In this document: positions 37,668-49,003 of the stretch, one piece after another | Numbering within the stretch: the stretch's first letter is position 1 | Layout of the letters: every line of letters starts with the position of its first letter | Translations under genes and position numbers: made by a program | The notes under the pieces: model-generated | The model's input: the letters and a program-made list of their open reading frames with translations, nothing else | Told to the model about the DNA's origin: nothing | The model's database searches: none | Assembly (NCBI GenBank): GCA_019614645.1 | Contig: JABWDB010000001.1 | Location: forward strand, 24,731,501-24,795,500 | Length of the DNA: 64,000 nt | Direction: 5' to 3' | From: Stratiolaelaps scimitus | Taxonomy: Eukaryota; Arthropoda; Arachnida; Mesostigmata; Laelapidae

Positions 37668-37968
37668 ATTACGAGAGAGCTTGCAAGTATTATTACAACG
37701 GCTTGTTCGACACTTAGACGAAAATGGTATAATCACACCTGTCTTGGGTGCAAACAGTCAGCAGTGTGTTACCGAAGGATGTGAGATTATCAACACCGTT
37801 CAGGCTACGCGGATTTGTCGTTATAATATTTTGGCTGCCGCAGTATGTGATATGATTTTCATTGCCCCTATGGTCAATAAACAATTAGTAAGCCTGCAAG
37901 CTGCATCTCATCGATTGGCTGCAACTTTTGACGAACGCAGTCAGCCAACCGAAGACCTTCCCTTCTAG
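37668..37968 (+). CDS. Candidate terminal exon, unknown protein
   Basis: A pyrimidine-rich acceptor (CTTTGTATCACTGCATTCGTAG) precedes 99 open codons ending in TAG at 37966-37968. The reading begins LRESLQVLLQRLVRHLDENG and later has ILAAAVCDMIFIAPMV and LQAASHRLAATFDERSQP. It is Leu/Ala-rich with amphipathic helical character and no low complexity. There is no ATG at its beginning, which fits an exon rather than a single-exon gene. A donor-like GTAAGC within it (after NKQL) would give a shorter internal exon. No family is recognised and the matching upstream exon was not found. Confidence 0.28.
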
Positions 37969-38463
37969 TTATCTAGCAATAATGAGCAATATCCACCCCA
38001 GACGAGCATAGTTACTCCACTAAGCTACACTAATAGATCATGGCTCGTGGCCTATTCGAGCTGTTTCACAAATGCATCACCGCTGTCCCGTGCAGTACGT
38101 CCCGCCTCTTCGTTTGGGAAGTCTTTTTCTTCGCAGTAACGAAGCGATTATATTATAGGATAGTGGGTGCTCGTGCCTCTATGACAAAGCTTCTGTCTAT
38201 ATGGTGCAAAAGAAGATTAGCTACCAAGGAGTAATTTTTCCTCATCGGAGTTCACAAACACAATTGATTTGAGAAAAATACACAAGTATATATATAAGAT
38301 GGCGTAGACGATAAGGGCACTCCGTCATTGGCTAAGACCGGCTCGCGTCCATTGCATCATTCATAACTCAACCAGCTAGCTCCCCGGTAGGCTTGCTCAA
38401 ATATGGATCATTTATATCGAATAGATCACATCATTTTCGGGGCGCAACTAGAATGGCAATCAG

Positions 38464-38507
38464 AAACATGTATTTACATTTAATCATTCACATTTAAATA
38501 CATGTTT
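38464..38507. repeat. Inverted repeat, 12-bp perfect arms
   Basis: AAACATGTATTT at 38464-38475 and its complement at 38496-38507, with a 20-nt spacer that itself repeats ACATTTAA. Confidence 0.7.
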
Positions 38508-38569
38508 GTATATTCGGCCCTCTGCGGGAAGAGGATAGTTCCTTGATGGATTTGCAAAGAACGCTGGAC

Positions 38570-38591
38570 CGTCCCACGGGAGAGTGGGACG
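38570..38591 (+). other. Short stable stem-loop
   Basis: CGTCCCAC and GTGGGACG pair as an 8-bp GC-rich stem around a 6-nt loop, 63 bases after the inverted repeat at 38464-38507. Confidence 0.6.
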
Positions 38592-40374
38592 TTTCCCTCG
38601 ACAAGACGGGTTTTTTTTGGCTCCTTGGATCCGCTGGCGCTCGGCTGTCGGCTCGTCGGTCGTCTGGTCAACACCGGTCACAGGGAAAACTCAGACTTGC
38701 CTATGGATTTATTAAAGAGCACATAGCTGATAACACACTCATAGATATGGATGGGAATTCAGGAATATTCAGCGGACAGCGCTGACAAAACAGCACTGTT
38801 CGCATTGAATTCACCATAGCGACTTGTGGTTGCCCGGGGTACGCACGACAAGTGATTCCAGTGACTCACTCATTGAGTTGTCACCGACATAGGAATTTCG
38901 GACTTTAATGGACAGTAGATTCCTTTGTGCTGTCCGCATGACAAACGTGCGCAACTCAATTTTCGCGTATCGTTCGCTGCGAATGTTTAAGCTTCCGTTG
39001 AGCTATTGAGGCCAGCATCTTATATCGATCAAGGTGAAAGGATTTCAATTATGAGAATAGATGCAGAAGAAGGTTTACCCCGGCACGTAGGTGTGACACC
39101 CCCACCTAACCTAACGTACACGCCAAGCGGGCCCTGCGAAATGAAACTTTTTAAGTTGAAGTGCACAATAGGTCCGAGTTGCACTTTTATAAAATCAACA
39201 TTTGCGCAGTGTCTATTTCACAGCACAATCGGGGCAAGCACGCAACGAATGTGGCCTTCGGCTATAAGTCTACTGGCAGTCGCTGTGCCTCGTCGACTTC
39301 TTCCAACAGTGAACCCTTCTGATGGTCAATGCGCCCGAACGCCTATAATGACAGGTTGGGAATGAATACCAGAGTCCCAGGAGGCTTCGTGTGTGGGTTT
39401 TTCTTGAACCTTTGGCATATAACCTTCACAGATACGAATCAGTAGAGGCAGTTAGCGCCAACCTATGTAGCTAAACTGCTTATTGATCGTCAACGCTATA
39501 TATATAATGTAATACAAATCGTACAAATAGTCCCTGTCCTGATGGAGCTGTTATCACATGTGGTCAGTCAGTCATTCCGGCAAGCTCGTATCAGCGTATT
39601 GATGTAGAAAATCTAAACTTCTGCACAACCATTTCGTTTAGATGGGGGTCAGTCGATGCCTTCGTTTCGAATCGCACGATTCCCTCCAATTGGAACTGGT
39701 TCGCTCATCAGCAGTTCACATCGAAGCGTATTGGATTGAGAATCCAGGGTAGGTTAATTGTAAACTTTTAGTTCGCAGCATATGTGATAGCATGCCTTCA
39801 TGTGCAGTGGACGCACGACGGCACTCACGTGGTTCTACCCAAATTGGTAAGATCCTATCGCTCATGTTTCTCGGCTGGGCACACCTGCCACGCTGAATGA
39901 ACAAACTTTAATTGGACTATAACTCATTATATGCACGAGTTGAGTTCGTCAAGACAGTGGCAACGGCCGACAATAGCGAACACCAGCGAACGACAAAAAC
40001 AGTGAAATAGGCAATCGGCCTGAGGAGGAACAATGAGGTGGGGGAGCTGTTTTTATGTAATCACAGCCGGACTCCGCTCGGGGCTATTTGAAGTGTCTAG
40101 AATAAGTTGTTATTACAGAGCTGGGAAATTGTATGCAACTCACATACAGCTCGTAAAAGTAGGCCTCCGAACCTATACAAGGCTTTCAGGCTGTGTGCAA
40201 ACCACTCCCGTCCAGAGCTCGGACGATGGATATGCAGACTGGGAGGAGCAGAGGGAGAGAGAAGAGAGGAGAGAGAGGAAGATTGTCACAGTGAACGAAT
40301 GTAAAATAGGGATCATAACGTGTCCACGGGGGCGAACAGCGCCACGCTGAACATTCGCGAGATTTGGTAAAATT

Positions 40375-40805
40375 TCCAATTCGAAAAGCTGCTGGCACAG
40401 TCATGAGCGACTGGTTGTCGTTTGCCGCAGTTTTGTGAATACCAATAGCAGCTGCGTCAATACCAATGGTACCTCGAGGAATCGAGAACGAAGGGCCAAA
40501 TATTACACGTGAATTTTCTGTTTGAGCTGACGCTTGATTCCGCTGACCATTAACAATGTACCTTTTGTTCAGTACCTCTGTTCGCCATAACCTCTTGTGA
40601 CTTGACAAATTTTCAACCTCAACATTGTCATATTGCCTAATACAGAATATCGAGGTTCCATTAGCGCTAAACGATACGATGCAGGCGTGGGGGAGTTCAC
40701 TCCGCTGAGTTCGTATATCGGCCCGCTGATGGGTTCCTCGTCCAAAGCATGTTCTCGGGTTTTCTCTACAGCTGTCGGGCGATGTGAGCTCACCCCGTCA
40801 TTCAC
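40375..40805 (-). pseudogene. Possible frameshifted coding relic, unknown
   Basis: Two adjacent minus-strand frames with low repetitiveness overlap near 40600. One (40805 to about 40600) reads TAVEKTREHALDEEPISGPI; the next (about 40620 to 40375) reads VFGPSF-like VIFGPSFSIPRGTIGIDAAA and GIHKTAANDNQSLMTVPAAF. If joined by a frameshift or small intron they would make about 140 residues. The plus strand also has an open frame here, so coding status is uncertain and no homolog is recognised. Confidence 0.18.
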
Positions 40806-41007
40806 TTACCCAAGTCACATAACTGTTACAGTTCTAACTCGTAGGACATACGAGGTAGTTTATTGGCGGTGGGTGCGAAGTTAGTCACTGACTTGCGCAC
40901 AATTAGTTGCTAGGCATCGTTATCACATTGGTCATTATCTTGTGGAGTGTGCCAATTATAGGCGTACGCTCGTAGGCACCGAAGGGCCCAACACTTCGCC
41001 CCCCGCA

Positions 41008-41070
41008 CTCTCTCTCTCTCCCTCCTCTCTCTCTCTCCCTCTCTGTCCCTCGCTCCCTCTCCCTTTCTTA
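41008..41070 (+). repeat. Pyrimidine-rich (CT)n tract
   Basis: Almost pure C/T with CTCTCTCT and CCCTC units, followed by GAGAGAAAGAGCGAG on the same strand. Confidence 0.8.
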
Positions 41071-43387
41071 ATTCCGATCCCTAATTTTCAGTTCGAGAGA
41101 AAGAGCGAGAAAGAGAGCGAGGCCGCAAGCGCAAACGTGACTTTAACCAAGGTCCTTTCCTGGCGGGCCTCTGCCCAATTGTCTGCTTCGTTCCCACATG
41201 CCATGACACACGCCGCAGCACGAAAGCAGTTCGAAACCACCTCGGCGTTCCAGTGCTCGTCTGCTCAGATCGAAATTTTTAGAGGGTTGTTGTTCTCCAA
41301 GGACACAAGTATAACTCAAGGTACATTTTCCCCTGTTATTCACATAGACATTAGTTTATTTACTACATCGCCCTTTCTGTAGTGACTGTCTCTACCATAT
41401 TGCTCGCGAGCGCGAGCTGCTCTGTGACACCCGATCTTACTCAAAACGATATCACTACTGCCGTTCATTGGCTAGGAAGCGAAATTTTCGTTGATGGGCC
41501 TTTCACAGGAATTGATGACGCCTGATTACCGGTTGTCATGACAGGGAACTTTCACAAGCACCTGAACCTTTTCATGCTCAACGGCGCTTTCACCCAATGG
41601 CAGACACAGCAAGACGGATAGTTTTCTGAACGTGTCACCCATTCTCGTTTTCCAGAACCCCTACATAACGGCCGGTTGCCGTGTGCGCTGTCACGGTACT
41701 CGCTCCAACTGTATCCCTGCCGATCGTTCCATGTTCGTCATTTTTTCCAACTTGCTCGCTTGTCGTCGCGTGTCCACAAAATGACGGTTCCTCCGATTTC
41801 CCCATGTCATGACCCCACCTCTGAGAACGGCAGGACCACGATAACGCTGTCTCCTATCCCCCTCCACAGCGACTCACCGCTTCGTCCATACGACGCTATT
41901 TCTGCCTAGCTGTTGGCCGTTTCTGTCCATCGAACTGTGACGTCTCCACTGTCATCGACAGAAGATTGTGAGATTTCCGTTATATGTCGCTGACGTTGCC
42001 GATGTCGATCTCTAGGTAGTCGTCATTGTACTCAACAGCGTTGAGCGGTTCGTTCAGACGACATCATGCCATGATGAGTTCCGACGAACTCACTATCGTG
42101 GTCGAGTAGAGCCCGAGGCAAGAGGCGGAGGTGGTGATGGTGCCGGCAGCAGCAGCATCGGTCATTCGCTCCACCGCGTGACGACCACCGTCATTCTATG
42201 CGTGGCGGACATTCTTTACAGTGTCCTTTTGTCTGAATAAACAATCATCCTTTCAACGTCCCCTTCTGACCCACAGTGCCTCAAGCCTCGGTTGAGAGGC
42301 GAGAATGGTCAAAGGATAGGGAGAAGGTGCTTGGGACTATGTAGCCGCTGAATGACGACAACAGCACCAGCAGCTGCGGCGTCGACGGCCCGACACCGGG
42401 TGGCAGCAACGTGGATGGAGGTTCTGTGGGTATACGATGCTGCGGGAACTGTGGGCCGAGCAGAATCAGATAAAAGGAAACGCAAATGAAAAGGAGCGCT
42501 AACCCTAGCCAGTGTTGGCGGACGGGTGAAAAACGAAAGGGAGGGGTGTTGGAAAGCGGGGACGAACAATCCAAAAACTGCTCCTGGTCCTTCCCCTAAC
42601 CAACGTGGTCCCACTCTCTCTCTGTCTCTCTCTCTCTATCTTTGTGTGTGCGGACCCTCTATATCTTTATCTCATCCGCTCTATGCTCTGCGCTTCTATC
42701 GGACACACGGATACATAGCGTTCTTTCACGTAAATACATAGAATGGGGCTGCACTATAAACTATCTCATGGCCGGCTTTCCGGTCGTCATGAGAGAGAGA
42801 GAGTCCTTCATGCTGATTGGAAAAGGGGCCCAGGGGCGCGCACTCAACTGTAATGAGTACAGAATCACACGTGAGGCCACTCGCCTTGTCGCATATACGT
42901 AGCTAACCTAGCGAACGAAAGCAGATAGTGGGTGTGTGGCCTCAACAAGGGCTTACTCAAGTGGTAAGACAGCTTTTCCTTCATCGTGGTACTTGCGTAA
43001 TAGTGCTACACACATGGTGCTTGCGTTTCATATCTGTTAAGCCAGCCTAAGTATCCATCGGGGGTTTGTCTGTCTTACGTGTTGACAATTAGGTAAAACT
43101 GTATCGGTGCCATTGTATAATTGCCAAAATACATACGACCTTCCCCTGAGCTGCTCTTTCTCGCTAAGTTGGAACCTTTTTCTGCTGTGGATTCTTTCGT
43201 GTACGATCTCAACTGCGTGACACGCCAAGTATTACCGGTGTTATACACTGACACTTCTGATCAAACTCAATCAGTCTCCCTATAATTTCAATGATAACTC
43301 TGCACGTTGGTTTCAGGTATAAAACCGCACTTTGGAAAAACGCATCATTGTCCCGATGTAATACGAGTTGACAAACTGGTGGCACCT

Positions 43388-43436
43388 TTTTTAAGGTTTT
43401 CGGGCTGACTCTCAGCCAACATTTAACGTCCACGGT
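43388..43436 (-). mobile_element. 5'-truncated SINE-like family B copy with A tail and 13-bp target-site duplication
   Basis: The 49-bp insert lies between perfect 13-bp repeats (ACTGGTGGCACCT) at 43375-43387 and 43437-43449. On the minus strand it reads ACCGTGGACGTTAAATGTTG, GAGTCAGCCCGAAAACC, then TTAAAAAA. This is the family B 3' end with a poly(A) tail. The first bases of the duplication also match the family sequence (GGTACTG), so insertion may have used microhomology. Confidence 0.82.
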
Positions 43437-43611
43437 ACTGGTGGCACCTATCAAAACGCAGCCAGACCATACACAATTTTCGTCAAATTCTAAGCATGAG
43501 ATACATCCGTCAGCGTCACCTAACTTCTACAAGTAACAATGCATTTTAAAGCGTGCAAGCATTTCTGCTTGCATGATCTTCAATCATCTCGCACACTTGC
43601 TTGTCAATCGT

Positions 43612-43636
43612 GATATATATACATATATATATATAT
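43612..43636 (+). repeat. (TA)n microsatellite, interrupted
   Basis: TA repeat broken once by ACA. Confidence 0.9.
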
Positions 43637-44146
43637 GATCTCATGTAACCAATAATTTCAGTCCCATTTTCGTCCGAACTAGATCCTCTGTCCAAGCGAT
43701 ACTATTATATAATATAATTGTAAAAGGCCGCGATGTGTGACGCCGAGGAATGGGAGACACATTCATTCTGGCGGCATGGACCTGTGCCAAATCGGCCATT
43801 ATGGCTGTGCTCAACGAGCTTCATAAGAGGACTCTTGCTTGTTTCGTTGTGTTTCTCTAATGTGCTTTCCCCCGATCTGGTTGTGGGTCACGGGATGGCA
43901 CAGATTTAACAAGTCTTTCCTGCGAGAACCGACAACAATCCACAAATTTGTTAATATGATCCCTGTGTTTATGGCGCGCAAAAGGCTCTACGAGCGATTT
44001 GGACCGCCTGGAGGGTGATCACCAAACGCTGTTTCCATGTTCTTGAAAAAGGAGAAGCCACTCGCACTATATGCTTGTAAATATTTGACACGCGTCATAC
44101 ACGCAGACATCCAGACAAGAGTACTTTCCCGACTGACACTGAAATT

Positions 44147-44147
<1 letters not shown>

Positions 44148-44199
<52 letters not shown>

Positions 44200-44204
44200 A
44201 TATA
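44148..44204 (+). repeat. (TA)n microsatellite, longest in window
   Basis: About 57 bp of TA repeat with one TTTA interruption near its middle. Confidence 0.95.
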
Positions 44205-44427
44205 CGTTGGCATGTGCAAGGGCATCTTTGCCGGGCATCGGGTAGCATTCGGTTGCGGGTAAACGCGGAACACTTCCCCTTATGAGAACTGACCATTCAA
44301 TTCACCAATCACGTGCTAACAGCAAAAGATATTGTAGATGGCGTTGGTCAATCAAAAAATGTCTTTCCAATAAGCGGTTGTTGTCCACAAAAATACGTGA
44401 CAATAGGGCGTTCGAATAGGAACAGGT

Positions 44428-44556
44428 TTTTTTTTTATAAGGAGGTGTGTTGCCATGCTAATGCATGCCAACACCATGACTGCCCCCCCTTATGGAACTG
44501 TTGACGATGTTCAACAGCCCCACCCTTCCCGGAATAATAGGTGCGACTAGGTAGAA
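44428..44556 (-). mobile_element. 5'-truncated SINE of the 2-kb family, with poly(A) tail and 14-bp target-site duplication
   Basis: Perfect 14-bp repeats (GAATAGGAACAGGT) sit at 44414-44427 and 44557-44570. The 129-bp insert, read on the minus strand, contains the same order of motifs as 2433-2521 (CTGTTGAAC, CGTCAA, AGTTCC, GGCATGCATTAGCATG, then a CCTCCTT-like end) and finishes in about ten A residues, seen as a T-run at 44427-44436. The tRNA-like head is missing, consistent with 5' truncation. Confidence 0.85.
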
Positions 44557-44825
44557 GAATAGGAACAGGTGCGACTACTTCATTTACTAGCTAAAGGTGT
44601 TCAAGTTTCAAATCAAGCTCTAATGTTTACAGAAGCAATAATTTTTTTTAGCAACAGGGCTGATTTTTTTACAGACACATTTTAGATTCATGGAACGATC
44701 TCCATAAACAGTGCGCAATGTTTGTACTCTGTAGGCCAAGGCCATCCGTAATCTTGTGAAAATCATTGCGGGAAAATCATTTCAGTAGTGAACGTTGTAT
44801 GGCCGATGACCCGACGTTTTTTTGC

Positions 44826-44877
44826 GTATACGTAATTTGCCGTGGCACAAGCTGATGCAATAGATTGTATACGTAAT
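44826..44877 (+). repeat. 11-bp direct repeats flanking 30 bp
   Basis: GTATACGTAAT occurs at 44826-44836 and 44867-44877. It resembles a target-site duplication, but the 30-bp interior has no tail or recognisable element. Confidence 0.6.
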
Positions 44878-45502
44878 GGGATGGTTGGGACATTCATTTC
44901 ACATATCTTCTCTTTGGATTTGGTGGGAACGTGACCTCCCTCCTAAAGGAACTGCGAACCCACCTTTTGTGGATCCCTTTTCAAAGGTTTTTGGCCAGGG
45001 GCCTTGTGCCGCGCTTCGCGATCGCTACGGTAGAGGACCCATTTATCAGACCACCCGTGAACCACCAGATCCCGCAATGCAGCAGGCTAGTAGTGGGCGG
45101 ATCCACGATAGCTAGAAATGACGGGCTGGACAACTCACCTCCGACCCTACCCGAGACCTCACGGCTCATTCCTAGGATCAGGGATCAGAAAAAGCTGTTC
45201 CAGCAGTGTCGGGTTCATTGAGGGAATTAGCCGATTTGTGGTACCCCGCTGAGACGCGCCACATCACAGGGATTTCGCCGCAGCAGACGCGAAAGGCACT
45301 GGGCACCTGAGATACGAGACGGAAGTTGGTCCACGGAGACGCCATAGCGATCTGTCGGTAACCACCGAAAAAAAAGCATGACACACCACGAAGTCATAAG
45401 CTTCAGTTACATTGGAGATGCAAATTACGGATTGCGGAGGGTCGAGAAAGAGAACCGATTTGCCACTGACTGATCCCAGTCAACAACAAGCCCATAGAAA
45501 AA

Positions 45503-45583
45503 ACGGGGTTGACGCTCGTAAGGCATCTCGCACGGCAATAAAAAGCCGGGGGTTGCAGGTTCGAATCCCGCAACGTGACATAT
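45503..45583 (+). mobile_element. tRNA-like SINE head or tRNA relic
   Basis: GTTGCAGGTTCGAATCCCGC has a textbook B box and a strong T-arm hairpin; GCTCGTAAGGCATCTCGC upstream resembles a D arm. The anticodon arm is too long by several bases and the sequence after the T arm does not pair with anything suitable upstream, so this is a relic or SINE head, not a tRNA gene. Confidence 0.5.
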
Positions 45584-45866
45584 CCCTATCGATAGGCCAA
45601 GCATTATAAACGACCACAGTTCCGTTAATAAACCAGAACCTTGTATGTTATTGCATTGTATCTTGCTATTTGTTTTGAGTAGTTGATGTATTTATTTGTT
45701 GCCTTGTTTTTGGCTCAGTATAATAGTGCGCCTATGTTTCCGGTTGCTCCTATCATCATTTATAATTCCGAGTACGATATATAGTAGACACTATTATTAC
45801 AAACGTGCATTTATTATATGTTATTAGTTTTATTGGTTCAAATCCGCGAATTGAAAATTCATGGGT

Positions 45867-45885
45867 TATATATATATATATATAT
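45867..45885 (+). repeat. (TA)n microsatellite
   Basis: Uninterrupted TA repeat. Confidence 0.92.
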
Positions 45886-46963
45886 TGCGATGACATCTAG
45901 TTGTCTTCTTGTTGATATGAATAGTCAAGCGAGTAGATAGTATATTTTGGAACGGTTATCCATCGTTCCGTTAAGACTTGTAATTATTGTACTATACATG
46001 AAAATCTGATTATATAAATTTCCATATATTTACTCCATGTTGTCACGTACACATCTATGTGTCTATAGTTTACTAGTTTATTTTACTTCAATTTCTTGCC
46101 ACCTCTAACGTTGTTTGTGCAACGCTTCGTCACACTGGGACACTATTTTAAGACTACTGGATAAGAGAGACCACGTGGAAATCGGTGGCGACATCGTCTA
46201 CGCCATCAGAATCGAACCTCATTGATCACAAATGAGACAAATTGATCAAAGGTAAATTCGTAGACGTTAAGTATGTTAACTCTTAATCGGTTGTTAATGT
46301 GCGCATTAATGACCACAAACAAGATATTCTATGTACCTGGCGTGGGTTCAGTCCTGGATAAATCTAGCGAATCAGCCAGCAGTATGTGCATGATGCACGC
46401 ATCGTCTCCCTGAACGAGTGGCTGGCCGTTCGCAGGTAAACAAAGACATCTGAGGCTACGGAAGCTATAGTCGGCTACGCATACATAGGTCGCACTCCTT
46501 CCTATTCTATTATAGGTGGATGACAGACATCAGCTAACGAACGACGCTCCACAGTAGAGGTTGTTCAAGGACAAAGAGCTACAATCAATGCCGAACCCTC
46601 AAAAGGAGGGTACAAAGTTGCCTGGGGGTGCTTGAAAGAAGGGTCCGCCTGGGATGCCTCTCCTGATTGCAAGCTGTTTGTTGCTTTCAGACAATGTGAA
46701 GATTATGCTTATGTAGTGTGCTCACCACAAAGCGAGGGAGAGAGAGATAGAGAGAGGGGGGGATGTTATGTTAACGTCTAGTTAACCTCGTCAAACGAAT
46801 AAGCCTTTTCAACACAGGAGGCGCTGTAGACACAGGGTGTGATTCATTATCTATAGGTGAGCAAAGCATCGACTGTGATGTGTGATTTGGTCCCCCCATC
46901 TATACATCGACAGCAAAAATCATTTAAGCGAATCTTGTGCGTGTGCAGCACGATAACGCAGCA

Positions 46964-47166
46964 TTAATTACCCTCTTCATCGTAGAGAATCCTAGAGAAA
47001 TCAACAGACTCGTCGCCGATTGGCGGTGACGTTCTTATCGGCGTCACATGATTAGGCGACTGCATGTTCTGCATGGCTGACGGTGGCGGTGTGAACGGCG
47101 GCGCCATTGTCTGCGAGTTCACCACAGGTGACGATGCGCCACATAGCGAGCACCACATGGTGAGTA
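46964..47166 (-). CDS. Candidate C-terminal exon, Pro/Ser/Met-rich tail
   Basis: Minus strand: an acceptor-like TGGTGTGTTAG is followed by about 66 open codons ending in TAA at 46964-46966. The encoded tail is low-charge and Pro/Ser/Met-rich (APPFTPPPSAMQNMQSPNHV), finishing with an acidic DESVDFSRILYDEEGN. This resembles the disordered C-terminus of a regulatory protein. Reading further upstream in frame gives a hydrophobic stretch that could mimic a signal peptide, but it lacks an upstream ATG. No family assigned. Confidence 0.28.
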
Positions 47167-47379
47167 CTAACACACCAGTACAAATGAACGACACAAGCCA
47201 AGTCACTCACTTTCTACTAGACGGACACGATTCCTTTGTTGTTCACCGCAGACGTCGACTTCAAACAGTGGCGTGTGCTCACCAGCTGAGTTCACTTGTC
47301 ACAGTTTTTAAAGCATTCAGTTCGAACGACGAATCTAGACGATGAAAAATCAACTGTCCTTTGGTGTCCTTCAACACTG

Positions 47380-47407
47380 CATATATATATAGATATATAT
47401 GTATATA
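47380..47407 (+). repeat. (TA)n microsatellite, interrupted
   Basis: TA repeat broken by AGA and ATG. Confidence 0.88.
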
Positions 47408-48917
47408 AGGTGGGAAGGGAAAACGTTCTAATTAATACTGCGATTCGATCACACCTTCACCTGAAGAAACAGCTCAACAATAGCCATTCAAAGCCATTGC
47501 TTGCTAGGAAGATACATGGAGTTCAGCGAACATGTTGAAACGTCTCTCAATTTCGATTACGATCGAGCCTCGGTGAACCTGCTGCGCCCGGTCATATTCA
47601 ATCCATGGCTCGCAGAGGAATCACAGGCGTGCGACCGCTGTGTCAATACTGAATGTAGATCGAGCGCGGAATGAGTTCGTTGCGATGCAGATGTCTCTTA
47701 CTCTTATTGCTAACGGTTCATCATCTTGTGCTCTGCTCGATTGCTCTGTTGCGTTTACCCTTGCCGGCGAAGCAGGCAGCGAATCTTGGGGGCGACCTCT
47801 AGACAACGCGTAGACAACAGACGATATTCGTCATGGTTACTGCTGTGCGTTGTATCGACAGTGAGCAACGAGAACTGGACTGGGACGGGGTCTTCGGCTC
47901 AAAATAATTGTGAATCAACAAGAATCGGTCCGGAGCCGGAGAACTCCAACTGCGTGTACTGTTATATAGGGTCGAACGATGCCGGTCTCCCCCGGCCGTC
48001 GATTGAGAACGAGTCACGACAGCTCAAAGGGCAACCGAGGCGCGGGGCGAGGCGTGCTGAGGACACTTGACATTGGGCAGAACGCAGCGCGGATCGGAGT
48101 TTGGCAGAGCTGCTTTGTGGGCCGGCTATCAGGAAACCGACGACTTGGCATAAATCTCTCTCTCTCCCTCCCTCCCTCGCCTTCTCCTTTCCACTCTCGC
48201 TGTCAGATCTCTGAGTGCACGGCCTCTTCTTAACCACAAGAACACTGCACTCATGTCAAAGCACGGCGGCGAGAATAACAGAAAAAGCACGGAGCGTGAG
48301 GGAAGACTTGAGGCAAGAATTGATCTATGCGGATTACTCTATGCTGTCATGCAACTGACGATGGACACAATTAGAAACATTGTAATCAATTATCGATTAT
48401 TCGAACGAGCAGCCGCTCTGTCTTCACAAAGAATTTGCTACTGCATCTCACCTGCTCGCCCTACTGTTCGCATCCGTTCCATTACGCGCATTTAGAGTGA
48501 TACTTAGTGGCTTGGTGGGTAGCATGCGACATTTGTGTCATGTGTCATGAGCAATCATCTACTCATCACACTCGGTGTAACACATAGTCGAGCGAAGCAA
48601 TAGCTCTTTGGGCAGGAAAAATTTAATAACCTCAAATAGAGAAACGAAACTGCAACTGCTCTTTCACAGGTTGACACCTTTGTGCGGTAACAACAACATT
48701 AATAATGTGATAGGTAAGCGCCACCAGCCGTGGTGACGCTTCGTGGTCACCTCCCAGAGGTCTGCCGGAGGGGGGCGAGAGCTCCCTAGCGGTGCCTGGG
48801 TGTTTGTCTCCGGCAGCTGTCTTGACCACTACCTCGAACTTTTGCGTCATGTGTCCTTCGCGGCGCTGTCGTCGCAATGTGATCTGTGGCAGGAGGCGAC
48901 GTCGCCTCTTCTTGTCC

Positions 48918-49003
48918 TTATGCCATGCCAGCAAAGGACTTTTCTCCTTTCTTTGTTGCCTCCCCCGTGGCGGCCTTCTTTCTTGGCCGACCCCTTCGTG
49001 GTC
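48918..49003 (-). CDS. Candidate AT-hook-encoding terminal exon
   Basis: On the minus strand, after GCAG at 49004-49007, the frame encodes PRRGRPRKKAATGEATKK, then GEKSFAGMA and a TAA at 48918-48920. RRGRPRKK is a textbook AT-hook (GRP core flanked by Arg/Lys), a minor-groove AT-DNA binding motif of HMGA-like proteins. In-frame stops just upstream force the exon to begin at this AG, but the tract before it is not pyrimidine-rich. The motif could be a coincidence of a CCTTTC-rich complement strand. A longer overlapping frame (48632-49021) of basic composition is probably its shadow. Confidence 0.22.

Larger units (their letters stand above)
37970..43370. other. No supported gene apart from a possible relic at 40.4-40.8 kb
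   Basis: Contains the 38.5-kb hairpins, a minus-strand A-box-like TGTAGCTTAGTGGAG at 38013-38027 without a B box, and the CT-rich tract at 41.0 kb. 41.6-42.6 kb is pyrimidine-rich on the plus strand. Confidence 0.5.
44580..46960. other. No supported gene
   Basis: AT-rich, with a tRNA-like relic at 45.5 kb, (TA)n at 45.87 kb, a GGGTTCAGTCC B-box-like site near 46346 and a (GA)n patch near 46735-46760. Confidence 0.5.

Noticed and set aside
44037..44285. Frames containing long Tyr-Ile runs
   Set aside because: These are translations of (TA)n microsatellites, here and at 5.6, 9.8, 34.5, 35.5 and 55.0 kb.
45503..45583. Functional tRNA gene
   Set aside because: The T arm is good but the acceptor stem does not pair and the anticodon arm is the wrong length.
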